Assembly (NCBI GenBank): GCA_029582165.1
Contig: CM055871.1
Location: forward strand, 29,620,802 to 29,684,801
DNA from: Portulaca oleracea
Taxonomy: Eukaryota > Streptophyta > Magnoliopsida > Caryophyllales > Portulacaceae
Direction: 5' to 3'
DNA: 64,000 nt
Under the pieces are notes generated by a model, which searched no databases, was not told the origin of the DNA, and saw only the letters and a list, made by a program, of their open reading frames with translations. This document shows positions 23,101 through 33,740 of this stretch, piece by piece (position 1 is the stretch's first letter; every line of letters starts with the position of its first letter). The position numbers and the translations under genes are program-made.

Positions 23101-24360
23101 AAAACTCACCATTGCAGATGCTCTTGAACTAAAAATTCTTCAAAGAAACTATACGTACTACTGTATTTTTATTTATTTATTTTTTTTGAGGGAACATACT
23201 AGTGTATTACCATTCGCAACAGAGTACGAGGGTGAGATGGTGCTGACGTGGCGTGGGCGAAGACGAGAAAGACAGTGCAACGGGGAGAACAAGTGTTGGC
23301 GCTGAAAAAAAATCAAACTCGTGCTCACCGCGTGAGGACGAACACGAGATTCTCGACATTTTTTTCTTAGTTTTTATTTCTATTATGATTAAATATATGG
23401 TCTACACATTTTTTTAAATATTTTAATCAAACCCACGTCTATTATTGAAAATCAAGTTAATATAAAGTATCTAAATCTAACTCTCCTTGAGGGCAATAGT
23501 GTTTCACCTTATCCATCAAGGATAACTCATGCTCACCATTACGAGTACTCTAATCTTGTAAATATTAATCCCCCACTACTACAATTTAGGGAAGGGGAAC
23601 AAAAAAGCAAAACAAGAAATATACTCCATCTATAGCATTTTCTTTCAAAATATTTATTATTTTAGAATTTTAAAAATATATTTCCACTTATTTTTGTTTA
23701 TTTAATGCTATTTTAAATTATACCATTCGCTGTGATAGATCTATTTGAATCCTCCATGTGTGTTGAATAAGGTCAGCTTTTTTGTGATGAATTTTTGTAC
23801 AACATGGATAAATTTTATAATAATATTAATAAATTTATAATGAATTTCATAATAATTATTAATGAATTTATTTTGAAAATCTGAACACTTTAATAGACCT
23901 AAGCAGGTTTTCTACCATATGACAATTTATCACGCTCCTCACCACCAAAAACAATACATGATGATCCCATCAAAAAAAAAAAAAAAAAAAAAGCCATTAC
24001 ACGAATCCAAGTTTTCACAAAAAAAAAAATGTCTTCTACCATAACCCGTACGTACTTTTGTAGAAAAGGAAGATAGTCTGGGATGAAGGGAGTAGAATAG
24101 AGAGACTAACCGAAGATGGTATTTAGAGGATTCCTAAGAGCCTGATTTTTGGCAGACTCACCAACAAGGCGTTGATGATTGGTGAAAGCAACCCAAGACG
24201 GCGTCGTACGGTTTCCCAAGTCGTTGGAGATAATCTCTACACGATGATTCTCCGGTTGCCACACCCCCACGCACGAGTTTGTCGTCCCAAGATCGATTCC
24301 AATTGCTTTTCCTTTTCCTTTTCCTTTTCCTTTTCCCTCCATTTTTGTTGTGTCTTTCAC
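20167..24360 (-). CDS. HSP70-C: cytosolic-type HSP70, 648 aa, two exons with a 2.2-kb intron
   Basis: Exon 1 (24360..24111) encodes a leader with alternating Gly-Lys ([12 protein letters not shown]) and then [14 protein letters not shown]. The intron (24110..21864, GTTAG...GACAG) splits the Asp codon, and exon 2 (21863..20167) starts [12 protein letters not shown]. Motifs are [39 protein letters not shown], the linker [10 protein letters not shown], then [25 protein letters not shown] and a final IVELD. Asn replaces the Tyr normally found in GTTYS of eukaryotic cytosolic HSP70s; GTTNS is the organellar/bacterial form, but the rest of the protein is clearly cytosolic-type. An in-frame upstream ATG adds six residues, with MEGKGK the alternative start. 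The frame is fully open. Two M1-family MITEs sit in the intron. Confidence 0.9.
22721..23123 (-). mobile_element. 403-bp M1-family MITE copy 2, inverted, in HSP70-C intron
   Basis: Reading the minus strand, this copy follows the one at 8093-8494 almost base for base. It begins GAGCATCTGCAATGGTGAG, contains the CGCGAGAATCTCGC palindrome region, and ends with the CACGTTATACAATTAGTC block. It lies in the same transcriptional sense as HSP70-C. The flanking triplets (TAA, TTG) do not match, so its TSD is not evident. Confidence 0.8.
23222..23550 (+). mobile_element. diverged 329-bp M1-family MITE copy 3
   Basis: The ends GAGTACGAGGGTGAGATGGTGCTGACGTGGC and, inverted, GAGTACTCGTAATGGTGAGCA share the M1 terminal and subterminal pattern. 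That pattern is a GAG[TC]A start, GGTGAG, and TGACGTGGC. The interior is shorter and diverged. It sits only 98 bp from copy 2 and in the opposite orientation, within the HSP70-C intron. Confidence 0.6.
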
Positions 24361-24576
24361 CTTCTCTTCTCTTTTCAGCTTTCTTGTACACCGGACTTGA
24401 TTTAAATGAAGGGAAAAAGAAGAAGAAATAAAAGCAGACTGAGGAGAGTAAATGCTTCGCGGCTGTTACCAGTAGAACACATCATTAGCTATGAAACTCA
24501 ACCTTTCCCCACACCCACTATTAATTTCATCCCAAACAAAACTTGGCGATTCGCTCATTAGATTAGTTGTTTATTA

Positions 24577-24833
24577 CTCTCTTCATTTTATATTAATTGT
24601 CATAATTTTAACTTTTACGGTCACTAATGTTATTCTTTGATTGATAATTTCTTACATAATATATTATTAACAATGTCAATATTATACTTTTATGATAGTA
24701 TTTGTTTTTACGAATCTAATGATGATAATTTTATATAGCAACTCATTGTATATATTGAGAAATTTATGGTTAATTTTTTTGAAATTTGACTGCACAATTT
24801 TCAAAAACGATAACTAATATAGAACGGAGGGAG
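24577..24833. mobile_element. 257-bp Stowaway MITE upstream of HSP70-C
   Basis: The left end TA|CTCTCTTCATTTTATATTA and the right end TAATATAGAACGGAGGGAG|TA form TIRs with TA target copies. It lies about 215 bp upstream of the HSP70-C start codon, so it may be part of the promoter region. A further Stowaway-like end (ACGGAGGGAGGGAGTA, near 22640) lies in the HSP70-C intron, its partner end eroded. Confidence 0.75.
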
Positions 24834-26080
24834 TATTAGTAGCAAATACCCGGACGTTGACTCGAATTGAAATTGGCCAAATTCGACACGGTACTATAAT
24901 AAGCAAATAATCAATATGTTAGAGATAAACATATCTAATTAAATGACCAAAGTCAATATAAAACAAAACTAACCAACACAAGGGTGGGTCTTTTTGGTCT
25001 TTCATATTAAATCAATTATGAGTCAAAAATTCTTCAAACTTTAGCCATGACTACTATACAATATAAAGATTATACAGTAAAATTTATACCGTTAAAATTC
25101 ATGCACATAATTCAAGAAAAATTAGACTAGATTGCCGAATTTGCACTAAAATAAAAGAACGATTTTGCTATAAAATTCGTATCTCACAAAATATAATTCC
25201 AAAAATCATAAACATTTACCACAAATTGCCTAACAATGTATTGAAACTCCAGTAAAAATTTTGCACAATTTGGATAAGCCAATAGTTGCAGAAAAATCAA
25301 ACAATGAGCATGTTACTGTTCATCTGAATTTCAACATTGGTGGTGTGATGAACTTCTGGTTGATCAGCAAGATTTATATGAAATTTATCATTAAACATAT
25401 ATGGAGTGAACTTCTAGTTCATTCATAAAAATAAATTCAAATATCGAAGTAGTGAGCTTCTGATCACTAATAAAAATTATGTAATATTTCAACATTGGAG
25501 CGAATTCAAGTTCATGAACAAAATTAAGCAAAAATATGTTCATGTTTTAGAATGGTGATTCTTGGGTTTCACAACATGGGCCTAAGATGATTGGGGGTCG
25601 ATAAGGGGCTATTATCCATCAACAACACGCCTTTAACCCAACTCCCTTAGATACTCCCTCGAATGCATAGCTTCGAGTTTCTCAGAATGAGACAGGAAAT
25701 GGGGTCGGACGGGAGTCAATCCTTAATTAATTAGATGACTCTTCAATACTCAAGGCTCCCATAATAAATCTCGTGAGTTCATCAAAAAGATTACCATTAT
25801 TCAGTTATAGAGTGCTATAAGAATAAACCAAGAAATTCAATTGTAGGACATATTCAATTCATAACTTATAATTACATGTCAATAATTCATAAATACATCA
25901 CAGAAAAAGTACAATGGCATGTATAATATATTGTAAGGATTTCCATAACTTGGCACTTGTCAATGAATTTTAACAAATCAAATAGTGACCAAACTCGTGA
26001 GATAACTAGGCATAAAAATCCACAACTCACAACCAACAACTCCAAAAATAATGGAAAAATATCACAAACTTTCATATAGA
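24834..26080. other. AT-rich intergenic DNA, nothing firm
   Basis: No gene was found. Loose repeats around 25340-25520 share GTGAACTTCT[AG]GTTCAT-like phrases. The region could be the interior of the retrotransposon whose possible LTR lies at 27265-27501, but no protein domain is visible. Confidence 0.3.
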
Positions 26081-26886
26081 GTGTATTTGGTAGGGGGAAA
26101 ACATTTTATAGGAAAATGTTTTTCCAATTTTCTAGTGTTTGGTACAAAAAAAAAAGTTTGAAAAATCATTTTCAAAGAAAATCATTTTCCCCTAAAGGAA
26201 GGAAATTGATTTCCTTTGTTCAACCTAGAAAAAAATATTCTCCACCTTGATTATTGGATCGATTTTCACTATTAACTCTAACTAAAATTTGAGGGCAAAG
26301 TTCAACATTAACGTTTTTGTTCGAAATTTTTGTAACACGATAGAATTGATTAAAACAGAAGTTCAAATAAAAATTTTTAGCTCAAAATTTTTTTCTGATA
26401 ACATTTATCGCAACATATACTGGAACTTTTTGCCGCTAAAACTAACTAAAACTTTTAAAAATTCAAACTGGACTATTTGAATCGAAACTTTATGATTTGT
26501 TAGTATTGACTAAGAAAAGCTCAAATATGAATTTTGAGCTCCAAATATTTTCATTTGTAACATATATCGTCACTTTTGTCGACATTTTTTTGCGGTTAAA
26601 TATGACTGAAACTTAAGGGCAAAATCAATTTTATATGTTTGTCACGAAATTTTACAATACGATAGAAATGATAAAGAAAAACTTAAATAAAAATTTTGAG
26701 CTTCAAATATTTTCATTTGTAACATATATCGCTATCTATGTTGACATATATGATAATTTTCCGAAAAACGATTTTTCTACTAACAAACAAAGTAAAATTT
26801 AATATGGAAAATCATTTTCCTTGGAAAATAATTTATTCTAGAAAACGATTTCCTCCGAAATCATTTTCCTTCCAATCAAATACAAC
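26081..26886. mobile_element. ~800-bp DNA transposon-like element with three ~165-bp internal repeats
   Basis: The ends GTGTATTTGGTAGGGGGAAAA and the inverse of TTCCAATCAAATACAAC are imperfect TIRs. They are followed by inverted AAAATCATTTTCC blocks near both ends. The core has three tandem units (starting about 26320, 26480 and 26645). Each unit has [CT]GATAGAA[AT]TGAT-like, AAAATTTTGAGCT and CATTTGTAACATATATCG phrases. Non-coding. Confidence 0.55.
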
Positions 26887-27264
26887 CATAATGAAGGAAC
26901 CTTACAATAAAAATTTCAGGAATTTTATCCAAGCTGATGTTTCATAAAAATTCAATTAAAGGTCAAGAATTTCGAATTAACTGGGAAAAATTATTTGAAA
27001 AAACATAACTTGAAAAATATACCTCCAAAAATTATGAAATTTTAATACAGTGTGCCAAAAATTATGATTAATTTACAGTAAAAGTTTTGGAATTTTTCGC
27101 CCCGCCAATTTTACACAAAAATTCAAATAATGACTAAATTATACTAAAATCTGAAAATTTAAAAATGAAAATAAACCAAATTACAAAATTATAACTAGTA
27201 ATAAGTACCTTAAAATATAAATGAGATCAGATAATGAAAGGTAGAATTTGATGCTGATAACATG

Positions 27265-27501
27265 TTATAATTTGAATTGTAATTGCAATAATTGAAGGAA
27301 GAGATTGAAAGAAGAGAAAATAATAAGATGAGAAATGAGAGAAATATGCGATATGGATATCCTCCATTACTCATATAAGATGTGTATTAATAGGGGTACA
27401 AATTTGAGCTCCACGGTATAAATAATATAAATTAATATAATATTAATACATGTAAAATAGGTATTCATTATAATATTTCATAATAAAATTTATTTTTTAA
27501 C
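27265..27501 (-). mobile_element. possible Ty1/copia LTR remnant with primer-binding-like site
   Basis: On the minus strand the segment ends ...TATAACA and is followed by TGTTATCAGCATCA. This resembles the half-tRNA-Met primer site TTATCAGCA used by some plant copia elements. The opposite end reads TGTTAAAAAATAAATTT, so the block has TG...CA ends. A TATA-like stretch lies inside. No second LTR and no gag/pol motif were found to its left, so this may be a decayed end. Confidence 0.35.
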
Positions 27502-27949
27502 AAAGTAGTATATAAAATCAGCGCATCAGATTATTAAAACTTGCCAAATGTACAATAAATATTGTGGGAATTACCTAATTATATATTTTTCAAAACCTCA
27601 AAATTACCTTACTGTAATTAATTTAGTTTTTTTGTTTTTTAAAAAAAAACTGTGTTATAACAGTGAGATGTCGAGGCCAACGTCAATCAAACTGACGATT
27701 GCCAGCCCCTAAACCCGATTTGTTCGGCGCACGTCGTCGATGCTGAGTGTTCCACTTCTCGAGGAGGGACTAGAAAAAGGACAAATGAGTTTGTACGATT
27801 AGGGTTTCGATTTTACCCCTTTTACCCCCATTAATAAATGAACTACTAGTAAGGTGCATGCTCTCATCTCCACATTGGCCACTGCAGTTTGGAGTAGTAA
27901 AAGCAACTTAGCAACCATTAGCATTAGCAGTTACCAACTAGGTTAAAAT
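27502..27949. other. 5' flank of HSP70-D
   Basis: This is AT-rich DNA followed, from about 27660, by more GC-balanced sequence leading to the HSP70-D ATG. No gene or clear heat-shock element was seen. Confidence 0.3.
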
Positions 27950-30295
27950 ATGGCGGGAAAAGCAGGGGAGGGCATCGCCATAGGAATTGATCTCGGAACC
28001 ACCTATTCATGCGTCGGCGTTTGGCAGCACGGCCGTGTTGAGATCATCACTAACGATCAAGGCAACCGTACGACGCCGTCTTGGGTCGCCTTCACTCAGA
28101 CCGAACGTCTAGTTGGCGAGTCTGCCAAGAACCAGGTTGGAATCAACCCTACCAACACCATCTTTGGTCAGTAACTCCCTCTCTCTACTTGGGTTTAATT
28201 TTGGGCTTAACTATCAACCAAAGTTTCAATCTTTACTTGTAGCAATATAGTTTCTCTGAACTACTGTAAGATTTTTTGTTACTGTTTCTACTCCAAGATG
28301 TTACTATGTCTGTGATACTGATAGTATTCATGGTTCAATTATCAGCCAGCGTACGTGTAATTTTGAAATTCCATTGAAATAATTGTGTCACAAAGAGATA
28401 CTTGTTACAACCTGTTAGTGCGTTTCAACTTGGAACTGATGTTAAATCTTTCACTTTTGCCCGTAAAGTTTAGATGAGGACTAATTTCAGCTGCAAATTA
28501 TATATGTTTAGATTCTGGGTAAAACAGTGTTGTCCTTCTGACTTTGACAAATTACACAGATGTGAAGAGGCTTATAGGCAGGAGATTCAGTGATGGTACG
28601 GTACAGGAGGACATGAAGCTTTGGCCATTTAAAGTGGTTGCTGGGCCTGACACTGGGAATGGCAAAAGGCCTATGATAGCAGTCACATACAAGGAGGAAG
28701 ATAAGCAATTTGCTGCTGAGGAGATATCCTCAATGATTCTACAGAAGATGAAGGAGACTGCAGAAGCCTACCTGGGTGTACAAGTAAAGAATGCTGTGAT
28801 CACGGTTCCGGCCTACTTCAATGATTCTCAACGCCAAGCAACTAAAGATGCCGGTGTCATCGCGGGGCTAAATGTCTTGCGTATTATCAATGAGCCAACA
28901 GCTGCTGCCGTTGCTTATGGTCTTGACAAGAAGCTTGCTGAGTGTCATACTGCAAGAAATGTGCTTGTTTTTGATCTGGGTGGTGGGACTTTTGATGTCT
29001 CTTTAGTTACTATTGACAAGGATCTCTTTGAGGTCAAAGCAGTCACTGGGGACACTCACCTTGGTGGTGAAGATTTTAACAACAGGTTGGTAAGCCACTT
29101 TGTAGCAGAGTTTGAAAGAAAACATAACATAGACGTCAAAGGAAATCCGAGGGTCCTTGGGCGACTAAGAGCTGCTTGTGAGAGGGCAAAGAGAATGCTT
29201 TCCTCAAGCTCTGAGACTACTATTCAGATAGATTGCCTTCACGAGGGCATTGATTTCCTTTCTACCATAACTCGTGCCCGTTTTGAGAAGATGAATTTGG
29301 ATTTGTTTAGTGATTGTGTTTCCTTGGTTGAAAAGTGCTTGAGGGATGCAAATAAGCAAAAGGGTGACATTCATGATGTTGTCCTTGTGGGTGGATCAAC
29401 CCGCATCCCTAAGGTTCAGAAGTTGTTACAATTGTTCTTTGAGGGAAAGGAGCTTTGCAAAGGTATCAACCCCGACGAAGCTGTTGCTTATGGAGCTGCG
29501 TGTCACGCTGCAGTTTTATCTGGAATGGAAAATGATAAGAGAGATCATGTGCTTGTGGATGTCACGCCTCTCTCACTTGGTGTAGGGGTTTATGGTGGCG
29601 GTATAGTTATTGTTGTTCCTAGGAATACAACCGTCCCTACAAAGATAATCAACCCATATTTTTGTACTGCCTTCGATTGGCAAACTCGTGTATCATTCCC
29701 GGTGTATGAGGGTGAAAAGCCCGTTGCTAAGGACAATAACTTCTTGGGGAAGTTCAGTGTTAGAGATATCCCTCCATTGCCTTGGGGTTACATTAAGTTC
29801 AATGTTTGCTTTGAAATTGATGCTGATGGGATCCTAACTGTGTCAGCTGAGCAGGCAGGCACTGCGAATAAAAACCAAATCACTATTACCAATCACAAGG
29901 GAAGGTTATCGAAGGAGGAGATTGACAGGATGGTGAACGAGGCAGCAAAATACAAGGCTGAGGATGAAAACCGCAAGAAGTTTTCAAATGCCAAAAACAC
30001 CTTAGAGAATTATGTTCACTTGATGGCAAACACCTTAAAGGGTATTGCAAAGAAGATGAACATCAAGGATAAGAGAAAGTTGGGGGATGCCGTTGAGAAA
30101 GCAACCCAATGGATAGAGTGGAATCATCTACTGAATAATGCTTCTAAGTTTGAGGAAAAGTTGAAAGAACTAGAGAGCATTTGTGAGCCTATCATTGCCA
30201 AGATGCATCGACATCAGCAAGATGGTGGTACTAGTGATGGAGCAACCCAAGCCATTGGCGAGATTGAAATCATTGAGATTGTGGAGTTGGATTGA
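27950..30295 (+). CDS. HSP70-D: intact cytosolic-type HSP70, 650 aa, two exons
   Basis: Exon 1 (27950..28166) encodes [20 protein letters not shown] and continues to the shared intron site. The intron is 393 bp (GTCAGT...ACACAG), and exon 2 (28560..30295) starts [12 protein letters not shown]. It is the most canonical copy: [69 protein letters not shown], then [28 protein letters not shown]. The C-terminal lid helices end without a GGMP-type segment. The last residues are EIVELD, again in place of EEVD, the motif that docks TPR co-chaperones such as HOP and CHIP. The leader is short, without the Lys-Gly run of B and C. No lesion was seen. This copy is probably functional. Confidence 0.93.
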
Positions 30296-31200
30296 GTCTC
30301 TTTCTCTAGGTTTGCTGATGTTTTGCCAATGGAAGAGATCATTTTGGGCATAGGGGCCTTGTTTTGGTTATTGTGTATGCTTTTGTAAATAGGGTTTAAA
30401 AACATGTCCCTCTTTTAGCTGCTTATCTGATTTCTGTCGAAGCAAAAGCATCTTAGTTCTTTTGTCTACTGACTATGATGCAAAGATGTACTGAAGCAAG
30501 GTCTGCAGGGTGGTATTTAAGTTCGACTATACCACTGTATGCTTTTCTTGTGCTTTGCAATCTGTTTGTAGTGTGAAGATAGTGTTTCCCTCTGATAATG
30601 TGGTTTGCGCGCTTACCTTATTTATTTTGAGTATCAAACAAAGACAATTTATATATTATTTAAAAAGTATGACTCCATGGTTGCCGTATTATGGCGTGCA
30701 AAACTGGGGAAAAAATACATTAAATGAGTGATTTGTGAGAATAGATTTATGCAAAATGACATGACATATTGAGGTAAGATATTTAAGTTGTACATTAAAC
30801 TATATTTGTACAGTAAATTGTAAAGAAGATATGATTGTCCTCCAGCTCTGATGGCAGTGTGTAAGATTCCAAAAATGTGGAGGTGGGTCTCTAAGGCTTG
30901 GCAAATTGGTCAAGCCTCGCAAGCCAATCTGCTGGTGCTGGTTCTAATTTAAGCAAAACTATTTCAGATCCAATTGGTGTGTTGGAGGCTTGTCCTAAGG
31001 TGGTTAGCATGATGTTTTACAAAGAAATTCTTACGAGGGGCTCCCAAGTTGGTGGTAAGGACAACAATAGTTAATCGTGTGAATAGTTAATTGTTTTGAT
31101 TTAATAGTGATTAGAAATATAATTAGTTGATCGAGAAACAAAATCCGATCGATTTAGCAATCGAAATAGAAAATTAGTTTGGTGTGTAGTTTAGCAAAGT
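30296..31200. other. 3' flank of HSP70-D
   Basis: This holds the 3'UTR and downstream DNA. No gene was identified. From about 30840 to 31080 the composition is more balanced and may be upstream LINE-derived sequence, but I cannot support a frame. Confidence 0.3.
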
Positions 31201-31204
31201 TTAT

Positions 31205-31460
31205 GTGGGAAAGACCTTGATATCTACTACATCTACACCCGTGCACTTGCGATGTATCACTCTACTCAGAAATGATGAAGCTTGTGGATTCTTTAAACCT
31301 ATTAGAGGCATCAGGCAGGGGGATCGTCTCTCCCCTTACCTCTTCATACGTTGTATAGAAGTGCTCTCTAGATACCTCAAAACTATTGGTTCCTTCCCCC
31401 GATTTGGCGTGGGTTTCAAACTAACTATGCAATCCCTCAGATCCCCTTGCTTGTTTTTTC
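31205..31460 (+). pseudogene. LINE reverse transcriptase fragment
   Basis: The translation includes FFKPIRGIRQGDRLSPYLF followed by EVLSRYL. This is the GxRQGDPLSPYLF motif of plant L1-type non-LTR reverse transcriptases, with Arg for Pro. Sequence before and after loses similarity quickly, and no polymerase FADD box, 3' tail or 5' part is seen. This is a dead fragment. Confidence 0.65.
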
Positions 31461-31516
31461 CTAATGTCAATCTTCTTTGGAGGTATTTGGCAATCATGCA
31501 CTGTATTATATTTTAA

Positions 31517-32675
31517 ACTCTAATATACTGTATTATGGAGGTGAGTAACGTCTGTGCACTGAAATGAGCTCCGGTAATAATGATTCATCAGAAATCCTCT
31601 GTGTCAACCGGAGGAAAATCATTTGTCAAATTTTTTGAAATTTTAATTGAATCTATGTCGAGTATTCCTAAACGTCATGTGTGTGGCTTAAGTCATTTTC
31701 TCTTCATTTATATGTTTTAAACTCATACTTAGCTCAAACACATAAGTTTCAGGGTTACTTAGCATAAATGAAGTTCAAATTTCAAAAAAAAATGCCAAGG
31801 AGTTTCTTCCTATTGGCACAGAGGATCTCCGATGAGTCATCGTCATTGAAACTCGTTCTCAGTACACATGTGTCACACACCCCCATATTATAATACATTA
31901 GAGTCCAAAAAAATTGCATAGTGCAAGATTTTCTAAAATCCCAAAATACAGTCTATTATAATCCAAAAATCCTTTATTATTTCTCTAACTTAAGTTGATA
32001 GATTTAAAATAATATATATCGTTACAAGAAGGTATTCGTAGTTTCTCTATGTTTATTGTGCAAAATAGAGCAAGTAAAGACATTTTTTTTTTCATTAAAT
32101 GACCAGATAAGTCGCGGTCATATCCCGTTGGGTTAATTCGAAACCGAAATATACAACCTATACTTATTCAAATATGAGATATACTCAACTGTTATTTATC
32201 CAAATCCGATATACATCTTACCCATATTTAACCTGCACGATCAAATTAAATTGATAGGTCTAACGATAATGGCCAAAGCAAGTTGCATGTATTGATACCT
32301 TGTTGATGCTAAGCCATTGCCCATTTGGGTTCCACAATCCACATGACATGATATTTGAGTTTGCAGGGAAGGGTGATAAGTTCTCTATGTCTATACTCCA
32401 TAAGATATATTATACGTCTGTTTTTATCAGTAAAAGACTAAAAGAGGCACCATATATCAAATTTCTTACTACAACCAGTGCAATCTCAGCAACAAGTGAC
32501 TAAATCTGACTTGGTCTAGGACTACATACTTAAAACAGAATCTGGGTTTTTTAGAGTAGTACCTCTAGGAATACAAAAGGTAGACTCATGGGTGCTAGTC
32601 TAAGAAGAATGACACAATGGTGAGCCAAAAGCTTGATAAACATTGACCAATGGAAGTCTTACAATCTAGGAACAT
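31517..32675. other. intergenic DNA between the LINE fragment and the C2 gene
   Basis: No gene was supported. It includes the 3' flank of the minus-strand C2-domain gene. Confidence 0.3.
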
Positions 32676-33740
32676 TCACCAATGAGGATACTCATACCCT
32701 CCACCTGTTGGTTGCTGATAATTAGGTGGTGGCCTGCCATAAGGCGGTGGTTGATAAGCATAAGGCTGCTGATGCCGCGGAGGAGGAGGATATGCCGGAA
32801 TACCGGGGGGCGGCGGTGGTGGTGGTGGCTGCCAAGGTGAGGGAATTGCTGGACTGCCAATGCCACCCAAGTCTGAATCAATTTTTGGATACTGAATTCT
32901 CTCTGACACAGAGGACAAAGATGAATCCGAAAAGTGACTTTCCTGATGCGAATGATACCCATAACCCGAGCTTTGAATTCCTGAATCAGACACACAATGC
33001 CCCAAAAGCCCATTGTTTGGGTACTGAATTCTTCCCCACTCAGATGTATTCGATATACGGCTTTCCTGATGATGATGATGATGATGACGATGATGATGCC
33101 CATGACTTGATATTTGAATATGTGAATCAGACACACAATTGCCCAGAAAACAATTTGTATTTGAGTACTGAATTCTATGTGGCTCAGATGCACCTGGATT
33201 ATGGCTTTCCTGGTGATGATACCGATGCGCATAACCCGATATCTGAAACTGTGAATCAGACCGAGAATTTCCCAAATCCGCAGCATGGATCACTTTATAA
33301 GAGAAATCAAGAACACCATTGTGCTTACCATCAGGACAACGTACCTCGTAGCTAACCAATCTAGCGACCCCATTTCCGACAGATTGGACGAGATCTTTAA
33401 GAGGAACTCGAACCTCTCCAATCTCCTTGTCCCCGAACAATTGCCCCTGAGTTCGCAACTCAAAAAGGAGGGATAAATGATGGAGATTGGAAACGATGTT
33501 TTGGGGGGCAAGATTGAATTTCATGGTGTAATTCCATTCTGGGCTCCCATTACCTTCTTGATCAATGGGGGTCTTCTGCTCCTGCTTCTCATCTTGTGTG
33601 AGTTTCAGCGTCTTGTCATCTGGAGTTATTGATACAGCTGCATAAACTGCCAGCTTTTGGAAGAAATTCAAGGTACCCCCGCTTAAACCTTTGCACCACA
33701 TCACTTTAATCTCCAACTCCATCAGTTGTTTTTGTTTCAA
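32676..33740 (-). CDS. C2-domain protein (SRC2-like) with threefold His-rich repeat and Pro-rich tail, 354 aa
   Basis: This is a single-exon gene. Residues ~7-150 form a C2-type beta-sandwich like the plant SRC2/BAP group (MELEIKV start, a PEWNYTMKF core, DKEIGEVRVPLKDL, then VLDFSYKV). These proteins usually bind membranes, often with Ca2+, in stress or defence responses. Residues ~161-293 hold three tandem units of 43-47 aa, each running SDS..QIS..., H-rich, QES..., RIQY, LG. Unit 2 contains a nearly pure His run (HGHHHRHHHHHH) encoded by an ATG/ATC-type triplet repeat. Residues ~300-354 are rich in Pro, Tyr and Gln (PPPPPPPP, YGRPPPNYQQP), as in SRC2-type tails. Either Met1 or Met7 could be the start; Met7 aligns better with relatives. 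No signal peptide or membrane segment was seen. Confidence 0.85.
   Translation of the reverse strand: MKQKQLMELEIKVMWCKGLSGGTLNFFQKLAVYAAVSITPDDKTLKLTQDEKQEQKTPIDQEGNGSPEWNYTMKFNLAPQNIVSNLHHLSLLFELRTQGQLFGDKEIGEVRVPLKDLVQSVGNGVARLVSYEVRCPDGKHNGVLDFSYKVIHAADLGNSRSDSQFQISGYAHRYHHQESHNPGASEPHRIQYSNTNCFLGNCVSDSHIQISSHGHHHRHHHHHHQESRISNTSEWGRIQYPNNGLLGHCVSDSGIQSSGYGYHSHQESHFSDSSLSSVSERIQYPKIDSDLGGIGSPAIPSPWQPPPPPPPPGIPAYPPPPRHQQPYAYQPPPYGRPPPNYQQPTGGGYEYPHW

Noticed and set aside
32726..33355. Plus-strand Asp-rich frame opposite the C2 gene
   Set aside because: Antisense of the His/triplet-repeat region; the minus-strand frame has the recognised C2 domain.
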